From: Liolophura sinensis
Taxonomy: Eukaryota > Mollusca > Polyplacophora > Chitonida > Chitonidae
Assembly: GCF_032854445.1 (NCBI RefSeq)
Contig: NC_088295.1
Coordinates: forward strand, 62,727,249-62,787,248
Direction of reading: 5' to 3'
Length of the DNA stretch: 60,000 nt
Below are positions 1-9,300 of this stretch, in pieces. Position numbers and translations under genes: made by a program. Under the pieces are notes generated by a model that made no database searches, was not told the DNA's origin, and was given only the letters and a program-made list of their open reading frames with translations. Positions within the stretch are counted from its first letter, which is position 1. Each line of letters begins with the position of its first letter.

Positions 1-228
1 CGTAATTACCCAGTCTCCACAAATACGGTCGCTGTGAGTTCAAGTCCAGCTCATGTTGGCTTCCTCTCCGGCCGTAAGTGGGAAGGTCTTTCAGCAACCT
101 GCGGATGGTCGTGGGTTTCCCCCGGGCTCTGCCCGGTTTCCACCAAACATAATGCTGGCCGCCGTCGTATAAGTGAAATATTCTTGAGTACGGCGTGAAA
201 CACCAATCAAATAAATAAATAAATCTTG
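1..228 (+). mobile_element. V-SINE/RUDI-like SINE, cut by window edge
   Basis: Copy of the commonest repeat in the window. It has the central block GTGGGTTTCCCCCGGGCTCT followed by CCGGTTTCC, then the block ATATTCTTGAGTACGGCGT, and ends CACCAATC plus an (AAATA)n tail. The central block resembles the V-domain of V-SINEs. The tRNA-like head begins before the window. This copy is close to the consensus of the others, so it is probably a young insertion. Confidence 0.8.
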
Positions 229-1500
229 TAGAATAAGACTGGAATAAGACTGAGTGTAACAGTCAGAGAGCCGTAAAGCCGAGAGGGAATTCATCTTCTG
301 TAGGCTGTGTGTACATGTATTAACGATCTTGCGCACATGCGCTGGGTAATTTTATTAAGCGTAGGGATGTATATAGCATAATGCGTTTGCATAGGTCTCA
401 AGTTTATTGATGGTTCTAAAATGTACATACTAGCACAATGTACAAGGAAACTCTAACAAAAACATTGATTGCTGGATCAACGATTTAATGGTTGTGAGGT
501 GGTTTGTAGTATTAAGATTGTCGATTGCAGTAATATCTGGGGAATCCATCTCCATTGCATATTTTGTAGTAAACATGTTTTGTAAAGGCAGCATGTCTCT
601 TTCTTCGGTACATGTACACGTATGTGGAGCAGTTCGCCTGTACATGTGTACTGCTACTGTTTGATACACTATACTGGTATGTGAGATCAACATTACCCGT
701 GCCCTTAATCAAAAAGACCCTGGGATCACCGACATGAAAGGATAAATCCGGAGGCGTTTCCTATAACCATTAACAGCTCTGGAATAAGAAACTAGAATCT
801 AGAACTTTGCGGAGGAGAAAACTGATGACAAAGCGTAACATTTCGTCTAGATAGGGATTTAAGATCTCTTCTCAAAGGAAAACATTTGAAGCCGTGAAAA
901 CGGGATGAACGTTAAAATCCTATTATTGTCTTTTGGTACGCTTCCTGTAAATATTTGCGCTCTTGGCTGGCGCGATGTGTGCTACCGGAAATGAACGGGC
1001 ATGGGATCTGCTCGAAGGCTAAACCCTTGTAGATTGGTGTCAAAGGATGTTATGGAGCTGTTATAAAACTGGACGATTGGAACAAGTGTGTAAATCGCAG
1101 AGCAGCTGTGAAACGTGTGTAGGCCTCGGGTTATACTTGAACAGGGAAAGGCAAGAGCCAGAAGAGGAAATTAGATGGATCTACATTCGTAGATCGCAAT
1201 AAAACTACGAATAAACGCATAGACGCTATAAAAAGACGGTCGTAGTCAGGCAGGATATGACGTATTCTGTGCTCCCTCCCCCACGTTGAACCAAACAAAT
1301 TTCAGATTTTAAATATAGCTGCTAAAGCAGCGATGCTGGGGTTCAAGCCGGTATTGCTGGCCTATGCTGTGTCACTTTCGGTTACGTTAATGATGTCCAT
1401 AACAACGTTTTCATGACGTCAGATCATATGTATCAGTCAAACCTAATTAGCATACATATTACACCCCTTTTCGGTCCAAATAGTCTCCGTGGAACGTTTG
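229..1500. other. Non-coding stretch, nothing recognised
   Basis: AT-rich sequence with no open frame longer than 90 codons that looks coding and no repeat I can relate to others in the window. Short minus-strand frames at 430-712 overlap in two phases and look like chance. Confidence 0.5.
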
Positions 1501-1506
1501 TTATGT

Positions 1507-2345
1507 GAGCTAAATTTTTAGTCCATCGGACATTGCGTCTTGTCAAAAATGACTGTCAAATGTTTTCACTTCAACCCAAAATGGCCGCAGATCACGTGAC
1601 TCTCAGGCCACCCAACTTTTTGCTCATAAGAGCACATCTCCGGATCTATCTCGTTCCTAAGTTTCACTCGTTTCTGTTGAGACATTTTAGCTGTAGAAGT
1701 TTTTCAATTTTGAAAAATGCAAAAATGGCGATTGTTTTTGGCATGTAGTTCTTCCGTTTTGCAGATGTTACGCTTCCGGCTCTGTAAAAGTTGTCTGCTT
1801 GCCTTGGGATAATGTTAGGCCTTAAGATTGCATCTCTACCTTGTTTGGTTAAGAAGACATACCCACTTCCGGTGTTGATGACGTCACATCCGGATTTGCA
1901 AAAATTGCATCTTCTGAATCAGCGCCTAAAACTGCATCAGATATAACGATTTTCGACTGCAAAATTCTTACAGTTTAGAAAATATTTTGAAAAGAAAAAC
2001 ACAGTATTTTCGTAGCATGACAATTCCACCCAGTAGCGATCTTGTATAATTTTCAGCACAGAAAGTTTCCATTATCACCCTGAATGTACCAAGGCCCCGT
2101 GGAACTGCAATTGGAATTTCAACTCAATCGCATCAGCCGTTCTGGAAAAGGAGATGTTTTAAGATTTTCATTAAAATCCAGATGGCCGCCAAGTCACGTG
2201 TAAAAAGTTTCCAAAAGGTTAGGTGCAAAACTTTATGTCTGTAACTAAAACATACTGAAATTTCATAACTGTGCGACTTGCCTTATTTTTCTAAAAGGCT
2301 GGGCTAATTTGTGGAGAATAATAATAATAATCCTTACGAAACCAA
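1507..2345. repeat. Dispersed repeat with (AAT)n end
   Basis: The block carries two AATGGCCGC or ATGGCCGCC motifs followed by CACGTG (near 1580 and 2185). It ends at a short GAATAATAATAATAATCC tract near 2318-2335, as seen at the 3' end of some retroposed repeats. Positions 1507-1617 recur almost exactly at 2923-3029 inside a SINE. No coding potential is seen. The family is not identified and the borders are approximate. Confidence 0.45.
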
Positions 2346-2458
2346 TAGCCTGAATGGCTTCAACCCCTAAAAGTGTATTCCTAAACAATTGCCAATCTGT
2401 TATGAACTCACATTTTATTCATCTCATTGCTGTACTCAGATATATCTCCCAGGGGTTT

Positions 2459-2580
2459 TCCATAGGTTGTCGCCAGACCATCCCACGTACGAAGCCAGCA
2501 TGAGTTGGACTGAACTCATAGCGACCGCATCAGTGGGATGCTGCGGGGACATCAACCACGCGACCACTGGGGCCCCCTCA
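2459..2580 (-). mobile_element. SINE head fragment (V-SINE-like)
   Basis: Diverged minus-strand copy of the 5' half of the SINE: the AGGTTG..CCAGACC..CCCACGTACG..AGCCAGCATGAG run is followed by the head region with the tRNA-like GAACTCATAGCGACCGCA. It belongs to a cluster of rearranged SINE pieces that runs to about 3150. Confidence 0.6.
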
Positions 2581-2619
2581 TGAACTTTTATATGTAAGCA
2601 CTATATGCACAAATTCTAT

Positions 2620-2757
2620 GCAAGTCCAGACCATGCCGGCTTCCTCTTCGGCCATAAAGTCTGGAAAGGTCCGTCAACAACCTGCGGAAGGTCATGAGTT
2701 TTCCCCGGGCTCTGCCCCGCTTCCATCCCCCAATAACACTGGCCGCTGTCGTATAAG
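2620..2757 (+). mobile_element. SINE fragment, plus strand
   Basis: Diverged body of the same SINE family (AAGTCCAGACCATGCCGG, then the V-like centre, then GTCGTATAAGT). It stops abruptly at the AT-rich tail of the next, inverted copy, so the two copies meet tail to tail. Confidence 0.65.
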
Positions 2758-2925
2758 TATTTATTTATTTATTTGATTGGTGTTTTACGCCGTACTCAAG
2801 AATATTTCACTTATACTACGGCGGCCAGCATTATGGTGGGAGGATCCCGGAGAAACCCACGACCATCCGCAGGTTGCTGGAAGACCTTCCCACTTACGAC
2901 CGGAGAGGAAGCCAGCATGAGCTAA
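2757..2925 (-). mobile_element. SINE body, minus strand, interrupted
   Basis: Well-preserved minus-strand SINE: (TATTT)n tail, GATTGGTGTTTTACGCCGTA, and the centre and upstream block ending GAGAGGAAGCCAGCATGAG. Its head reappears at 3030-3090 after about 105 bp of foreign sequence. Confidence 0.8.
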
Positions 2926-3029
2926 ATTTTAAGTCAATCGGGCATTGCGTCTTGTCAAAAATGACTGTCAAATGTTTTCACTTCAACCCAAAATGGCCGC
3001 AGATCACGTGACTCTCAGGCCACCCAACT
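2923..3029 (+). repeat. Copy of 1507-1617 inserted in SINE
   Basis: Near-identical to 1507-1617: both run from GAGCTAAATTTT through ATTGCGTCTTGTCAAAAATG to CTCAGGCCACCCAAC in the same orientation, with only a few differences. It sits exactly between the body and head of the minus-strand SINE, replacing the usual SINE sequence there. Gene conversion or template switching could explain it. Confidence 0.75.
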
Positions 3030-3150
3030 CACCGCGAACGCGGTCTTCACGCTGTGCTAACGCGCTAACCAACTGAGCCACGGAGGCCCCTACGTCGTAT
3101 AAGTGAAACATTCTTGAGTAAGGAGTGAAATGCAAATCAAATAAATAAAA
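3030..3150. mobile_element. SINE head (minus) plus SINE tail (plus)
   Basis: 3030-3090 is the tRNA-like head of a minus-strand SINE, ending CTAACCAACTGAGCCACGGA and GGCCCC. It is joined at once to 3091-3150, the plus-strand 3' tail of another copy (GTCGTATAAGTGAAACATTC, then an AAATAAATAAA tail). Confidence 0.7.
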
Positions 3151-3716
3151 TTAATGTAGGATATGTAACAGTAAACTATATCGATGTTTAAATCAAAAAG
3201 TCTAAAATTTTGACATTCGATCGGTTTGTGACTATGATTCTCTTGTATATGTGTAAGTCCTTGGCCATTTTTTTTTTAACACTTAAAGATGGTGCATTCA
3301 TGTTCTTGATTTAACGTGTGCATATCCAGATTCAGGCCTTGTGTTGTTTGTATAGTCATGTCCCTAATTAAAATATTTATTACAGATATCTTGAATCATA
3401 CGTCATAGGGTGGGCGGCCTGAGAAAGAAACCCAGGGGTCCTGTATACATGCAGCTCACCCTTTGTCTGAAACCAAAATAAATTTAATCGCATTAGCCAC
3501 TATTGAGAAGGTGAGCGTAAACACAAAGCCATGGTGCCAACATAGCCAGTCTATGTTGTCTGCCTCGTCTTTGTGTGAACTAGAGATTTCGCGTGCCTGG
3601 CGGCAAATGACAGGGGAAAATGTCTCCTAGTAGAATATAAAGAAGACGTTATATTTCTCGGGATTGAACCCTTAACCTTGGGCTAATAAGGTGCACCTGC
3701 ATGCAGTGTCAAACGG
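3151..3716. other. Non-coding stretch, nothing recognised
   Basis: No exon, repeat or RNA gene recognised. Confidence 0.4.
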
Positions 3717-3938
3717 TAATTTATTTATTTATTTATTCGAATGTTGCTTAGGATCCTACTCAAGAAATTTTCAAACATACGATGGGCGAAGGAAACTGGT
3801 GTATCACCAACTTTCTGGTAAGTTAATAATACGCATGTATCCCGCATGACATAGCTGTAGATAAGCAATTTACGTTCGACTGTGCAGTCGACCACGAGCT
3901 AAGTGTGTCGTCGACCGCTTATGGTCACGGAGGTCCCA
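3717..3938 (-). mobile_element. Diverged SINE-like element
   Basis: It begins with a (TATTT)n tail and has CTACTCAAGAAATTTTCAAAC and CATACGATGGGCG, degenerate matches to the minus-strand SINE 3' block. It ends with TGGTCACGGAGGTCCCAC, like the SINE head end. The middle is poorly conserved, so this is an old copy or a related subfamily. A 20-bp direct repeat (CGTTAATCACTGATGATGAC) follows at 4012-4055. Confidence 0.45.
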
Positions 3939-4059
3939 CAAGCAGTGAGAGCAGGGACGAAAAGCGATGTAGCATAACGACATGCTTGAAGACGAGATCA
4001 TCAACTTGCAGTGATGACCGTTAATCACTGATGATGACCGTTAATCACTGATGATGGTG

Positions 4060-4551
4060 TGTTATATAATATATACATATAAAGCCTTATCAAGATCACA
4101 AATACGCGTTCATGTTCTATGGAGAAAGGCAATGTAGGCAACAGAAGAAGGACAACCAAAAACTATGATCAACTAAAAATTGTCATTAACTTACTATCAG
4201 TATGCTCCTTACAGCTCACCTTACAATTCAAACATTTCGCTGTACTCAATTCAATGAAAAAATATCTTAATGCAAAAACCTATGTAAGTCTTTCTCCTGA
4301 TGGTTTCCTCATTTTTATGTGTTTTTTTTCCTGTAATATGAATTTGTATGTCAGTAGTCACCACGTGCTTAGCGGATATATCCTAACTTCCTTTCACTCC
4401 GACCAGTCGGTATCGGAGTTCAAACAGGCTATATATTATACTTTCTTTGTATACATGAGAACGCTTAGGAAAGCAAATATGGATCCGAATGGAGGTAACT
4501 CATCAGGGATTTCATTTAGGTATATTGACACCTGTTCATATCACAAGAATT
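4060..4551. other. AT-rich stretch with a non-convincing 144-codon frame
   Basis: A plus-strand frame at 4119-4553 is open for 144 codons, but its composition is AT-rich, it runs into a SINE and shows no domain. I treat it as chance. Confidence 0.4.
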
Positions 4552-4755
4552 GATGCCTCTGTGGCTCAATAACCCAGGAACCTCTCACCAATGAGAGCGC
4601 TCTGAATTCAAGTCCAGCTCGGCTGTACGTGGGAAGGTCTGCAGCAACGGCGGATGGTCGTGGGTTTCCCGGCTTCTCCCCACGATGATGCTGGCCGCCG
4701 TCGCACGTACTCTTGAGTACGGCGTAAAGCACCAATCAAATAAATACATACGAGT
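4552..4755 (+). mobile_element. V-SINE-like SINE with head, internally deleted
   Basis: It starts with the tRNA-derived head (GCCTCTGTGGCTCAATAACC, then AATTCAAGTCCAGCTC). It continues through a shortened centre and ends ACGGCGTAAAGCACCAATC plus an (AAATA)n tail. About 20 bp are missing before GGCTGTACGTGGGAAGG. Confidence 0.8.
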
Positions 4756-4813
4756 CACAATATATAGTTGTAATGAATTTCCCATGGAAACATTCTCAAG
4801 CAGGCAAATATTT

Positions 4814-4932
4814 AGTATTTATTTATTTGGTGTTTTACGCCGCATTCAAGAATATTTCACTTATACAAGGGTGGTCAGCATTATGGTGGTAGGAAACCGG
4901 GGAACCCCACGACCATCCGCAAGCTCAAGCAG
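4814..4932 (-). mobile_element. V-SINE-like SINE, truncated
   Basis: Minus-strand 3' half only: TATTTATTTATTTGGTGTTT, then CAAGAATATTTCACTTATAC and the centre, ending at CCACGACCATCCGCAAGC. This is a typical 5'-truncated copy. Confidence 0.8.
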
Positions 4933-5540
4933 GTATATAGCCCTATAATTCCACATGGAAATGTCCAGTTGACAAATAAGCACGTCCAATGTTGTTATAT
5001 ATTGTCCAAAATAATGCAATTATTTATGTTGTATGTATACAAACAGTTGTCATTGTGGATACACTGTTAATTGAAAACATTTCCCTTCTAAAGTAATTCG
5101 GACATAAGCCATGTAGTCTATTTTTCTTTCCAGCCTTCGCGATGGCGTTTTATGAGCCATCTGGTAAGTTATAGTACACGTGTGTTATACGAGAACAATG
5201 GACATTTCGGCATGGGCCCGAGTCAGTATTGCACGGGAGTTGTACCTCGTTGACCAGTTTTGGTAACAGTTTTGCGGAGACTTTGCCTGCAAACAGCCAG
5301 GGGGAAAGTCGCAATAACTGCTACATCCCACTATAGTCGAGTGCGTTCTGTGTCCCCTTACACTCAGGCACCTCGTTAAGTGAATGACTCTCGCTAAAAG
5401 GTAGATGTCGAACATTTGACAGACCGACCCGCATATTGACAGACAGAGCGACTTGCAAGAGCCGGTTGCCTCAGCCAAAACCAGTGTCATGGCGTGCAAC
5501 ACGGAACGAGATATGTGGAGTTCCTGGAAAGTATAATACG
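4933..5540 (-). other. Probable 3' flank/3' UTR of the lectin receptor gene
   Basis: This lies just downstream of the receptor stop codon on the minus strand. The first 350 bp (5185-5540) are richer in GC than the surroundings and contain a 105-codon minus-strand frame without recognisable domains, which I read as 3' UTR. I found no clean AATAAA on this strand here, so the transcript end is not placed. Confidence 0.35.
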
Positions 5541-6342
5541 TCAGTCTGAAAATGAGTTCCTCTGGGACGTAGACAGCAAAGCCTGACCGTTCGCCACGTT
5601 CAGAGTCGCGTACTCACAGTTGTCAAAATATCTGACTCTCTCCAGAGTCTCCACGTTATGGGATTTCGTCGTGTACAGTTCGTCGTAGGGACCAGACGCT
5701 GCTCTGTCCGGAGCGCGGTCACACTGACTGGGAGCCTTCGTGTCACACGACATCAATCTGTCATATGTGGATGTTACCATCTGCGCATTACATGCACCGC
5801 CTGTGAAGTTCTCATTAGCTAAGTCATCACAGGTAGAATAAATGTCTTCTGTGCCACCTGAAGATATTCGGTCATTAGTGTCGCCTGATGCATCTGGGAC
5901 AATTCCATGCGGGCATGTTAGACTCTGCTGCCCCACCTGGCTCCTGTCAGAATTTCTTTTAACCTTTCCGTCCGGGTCTGTCTTTCCACAACGTTTGTTA
6001 ACTCTCGCGTAGAGATCACAGGTCTTGCGTGGTTTTGGCGTTGGCTTCACTGTTACGGTTTTTTCTTGAGTAACTGTACTGGCGCTTTCTTGACTGTGTC
6101 TCTTAAAGTCTTTGATTTCAGCATATATCGATGTTATTAAATACCTCTGAATTTTCTTCTCCAAAAAAGATCCTTGAGGCGATTGACCCTCCAGGTTGAT
6201 ATCATGGGCTTCTTCCATATCATGACACGACGTTACTTCGGGCACGTGGGTGACAACAGGTTGGGGCCTGCGCAATGAAATGTCCATTATTTCATAGGCG
6301 TATTGACTGGCCTCTTCTTGAGCATCGCACTTCCGTCGTTTC
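5541..6342 (-). CDS. Lectin receptor exon 5: cytoplasmic signalling tail
   Basis: Acceptor TATTTAG at 6343; the exon completes a split Arg codon and runs to the stop at 5541, giving residues 355-621. Tyrosine motifs: Y371-EIM (YxxM, the PI3-kinase p85 type), Y428-AEI and Y548-DRL (both with Ser at -2, fitting the ITIM pattern S/I/V/L-x-Y-x-x-I/V/L), Y466-ARV, Y574-DEL and Y599-ATL. Y422 and Y523 are less typical. PTPKPR at 455-460 fits PxxxPR, a motif bound by CIN85-type SH3 domains. There is no catalytic domain. The spacing between YxxL motifs is too long for a classical ITAM. Coding composition is clearly less AT-rich than in the flanks. Signalling roles are inferred from motifs only. Confidence 0.85.
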
Positions 6343-9300
6343 CTAAATACAACCAGATATGATAAAAGGAGCAATCAAACTGAATGCTTTTGACATTTAA
6401 TTGCAGAATAACAGGATAAAACTACACAAAACATAGGCCTTGCGCCTTTCTTAAACTATATGAAAGCAATGTTTTGAAAGCATAAGCGAGCATCATAACA
6501 GGTTAATTCGAAATTAGTAGTGAGAAATAAAGTACGTGGATATCCAAGATGTTCCGCATACTGTAAATCCTATAAACTTGTCAGTTATATACCACACCCC
6601 CGAAAAAAAAATGTAGATAATCCATATTGAGCTTAGTAATGGTACTATCAACTTAGATTGTTTCTCTTCTTGGTTGTCAGTTGAACGTGCAGAATCGATC
6701 TCAGAACTGTAACAACTACCCTTTATCTAAAATTCCGAATAGCTGTTTCTTGAGACAAATCAAGATGCCGCGACTTGCTATACCTTTTAACACAGAGAAT
6801 AACCACTGCAAGAGTGCTGATGGCAAAAATTACCGCTGCTCCTCCAATGATACCGCCAAGAAGTGCGCCTGAAACAAGAAGGTTAGACGGTTGGAATGGT
6901 TATCCGGGTTGAATAGCTTTAGACCGACGTATTGAATCTACTAACTGTTAACAAAGAGTCTCGCTTTATATTGCTTCAAACAAACGCCAGCTTCAAGCAT
7001 ACAATGTGTGTTTCATATACGGAATTGAACATAACGTTTGAGGGAGTTTGAAATTTAATATGCTAATATGAAATATGGATTTGAAACGTCGAACATTTGT
7101 ATACCAGGGCCGTTGTTGGCAGACTCCTATATTTGTTTCTCATGGAGAAAGACAAACCCTACATCTATACTCTCGCCTGTTTAATTTATTTTCCGCGGGT
7201 TCGGCTGCAGCCTTTAGTCAGGATATTTGTCATCTTGCTGATTAGGTGCAATGGTTTCCCCTTGGCTCTCTATCCACCCTTCAAACCTGACAACAATCAT
7301 TATAGGTGCCCCATTTTTTAATATGGCGTAATAAATGTGAGCCCACAAAACACAGTATGATAAGTTTTATTTTCAGCGTTACAGAGATCCAATGTCATGA
7401 CAGTGAAAACCGCAAACACGAATGATTCTTAGATCTTTGGAAGGTCAAACAGATTGCTAATCATAGCCGAGCCAGCTTTACAATTCAACTTTGAAGAACC
7501 AAAAAACAATCATAATCAGCTTTCGTTGGGCCGAATCGATTTACAGACGTGACACATGTAGCGTTATTTCAAGCGTCAGGATTAATAATTAGTTCGGTTT
7601 TGTTGACCTAAATGTTGATCTGTGTCCCAGAATAGGCCACTGACGATGATGTGGCCTTTGACTAAGAATACCGGGCGTGTGCAAATTGATTTTAGATTTA
7701 CGTCTGCCAGAGGGATGGTTAAGATGTTGTGTGTCCTTCCGGGCGTGGCAATTGCTTCAAACTTTGTCATGACCTTTGTTGCCAGACAGTTATATCTACA
7801 TGAAAAACTGGCATAAATAATGAAATGAAACACATATTGCGTTTGTTCATTCAACTATGATGGCTATATTCTTGTTTTTTACGTGTAAGCGTTAGTGAAA
7901 GTCGCACTTTACTGACGCGTCTTCGATATTTTGTATTTTCTTTTTACTGTTGGAATAATTATGCAAAAACTGTTATTGCACTCAAAGGCTCAGACATAAC
8001 TCTCTGTGCTGTGAGTGTTCTATTGTATTGTACTCTTGCATAAACCAGGTGAGCAAAGGATTCTTGTGTCCCTTTGGATTGTTTTCATGTTCTTGTCTGT
8101 TAAATGTTATGGCAACAGAGCATTTTAGGTAACTGTAGACTGGTGACGTCTGAGAAATTGCAAATTAATTTTCTACCTAATTTTGATTAAATCACCTTCA
8201 ATTTCGTATTATTTAAGCATTTACGTGAATAGTTACAATAAAACCCTTAAAAATTTAGGCAAATTGACAAGACGCCGTATTTCACCGGTTGCGTGTGACC
8301 ATTTGCAAACTATCACACTGTCGTTGCTGATTTGTATGTGGTGAGTATGTCCGCACAAATGGCGTGGATTTAGTTACAGTCTTCGCACCGGAAGCTCGAA
8401 CCCCCAGATGGTCGGAAAAACATTCTAAGCGATTTCCGCGGAGTAAAATGAGCAATTATACCACTGTATATCCAAAAATCCAAAACCCAAATTATGGGAC
8501 AAGATTTCTTAAAAGGGAAGAAAACTTAAAAACATGACATTATAGGCTGAAAAGAGAACTTTTTTATATCTGGTGCTGCCTGATTTTTGCTCGCCATACA
8601 CGTAAAGCCTGAAAACGGCAAAGCCGGCATAAATCGCTGATTCCATCGCGTCCTCCATCTTTAACACTCGGTAATTTATGCTAGGTGTGTTGCCTCTCAG
8701 CCAATGAGAGTTGTTAATACTTCCGGCTTGTTCGTGTAAACTCGGAACCTACGTCCAACGTTCCGGTTTCCCGATCGTCAAACGGAAAACGAACTGTACT
8801 GTTCGCTACCTTCTGGGAAGAAGAGTTCTACCGGAAATGTACGAAGTGCCCTTCGGCGATCTCGGACGGCAATTCTCCTCCTAATACAGAAGACTTCAGG
8901 ACTAGTTCTTAGACAAAATGGACTCGCCAACAGCAGATTTTGGCGCTGACTTTATTTATAATTTATCAACTTGAGGTACATATTAGAATTTTTTATGGCA
9001 TGCACCTGCGAAGAAATGCATACCTTTTTCAATGATATTTGATTCATATTCAAATTTTCTTCTCCTTTAATCAAACTGGTTGCCTGTTGTCAAATTCATT
9101 ACTGGGGAGGGAAGGGCAAATATTAAAGACTTTAATTATTGCCAAACATTTTCCTTTCCCTCGTTCCGCCGGCATTGAATATAAGTTAATAATTCCTAAG
9201 TATGGCATTAAATAGCAATTAAATAAATAAATAAAATAAATAAATGTTTTTTTTTCAACAAGCATCTGCATCATGATTTAAAGATATAAGCACAGCTGCT

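Noticed and set aside
4119-4553. 144-codon plus-strand open frame
   Set aside because: AT-rich composition, no domain, overlaps a SINE start and lacks splice or promoter context.
5185-5502. 105-codon minus-strand frame after the receptor stop
   Set aside because: It is separated from the receptor by a stop, has no domain and fits 3' UTR better.
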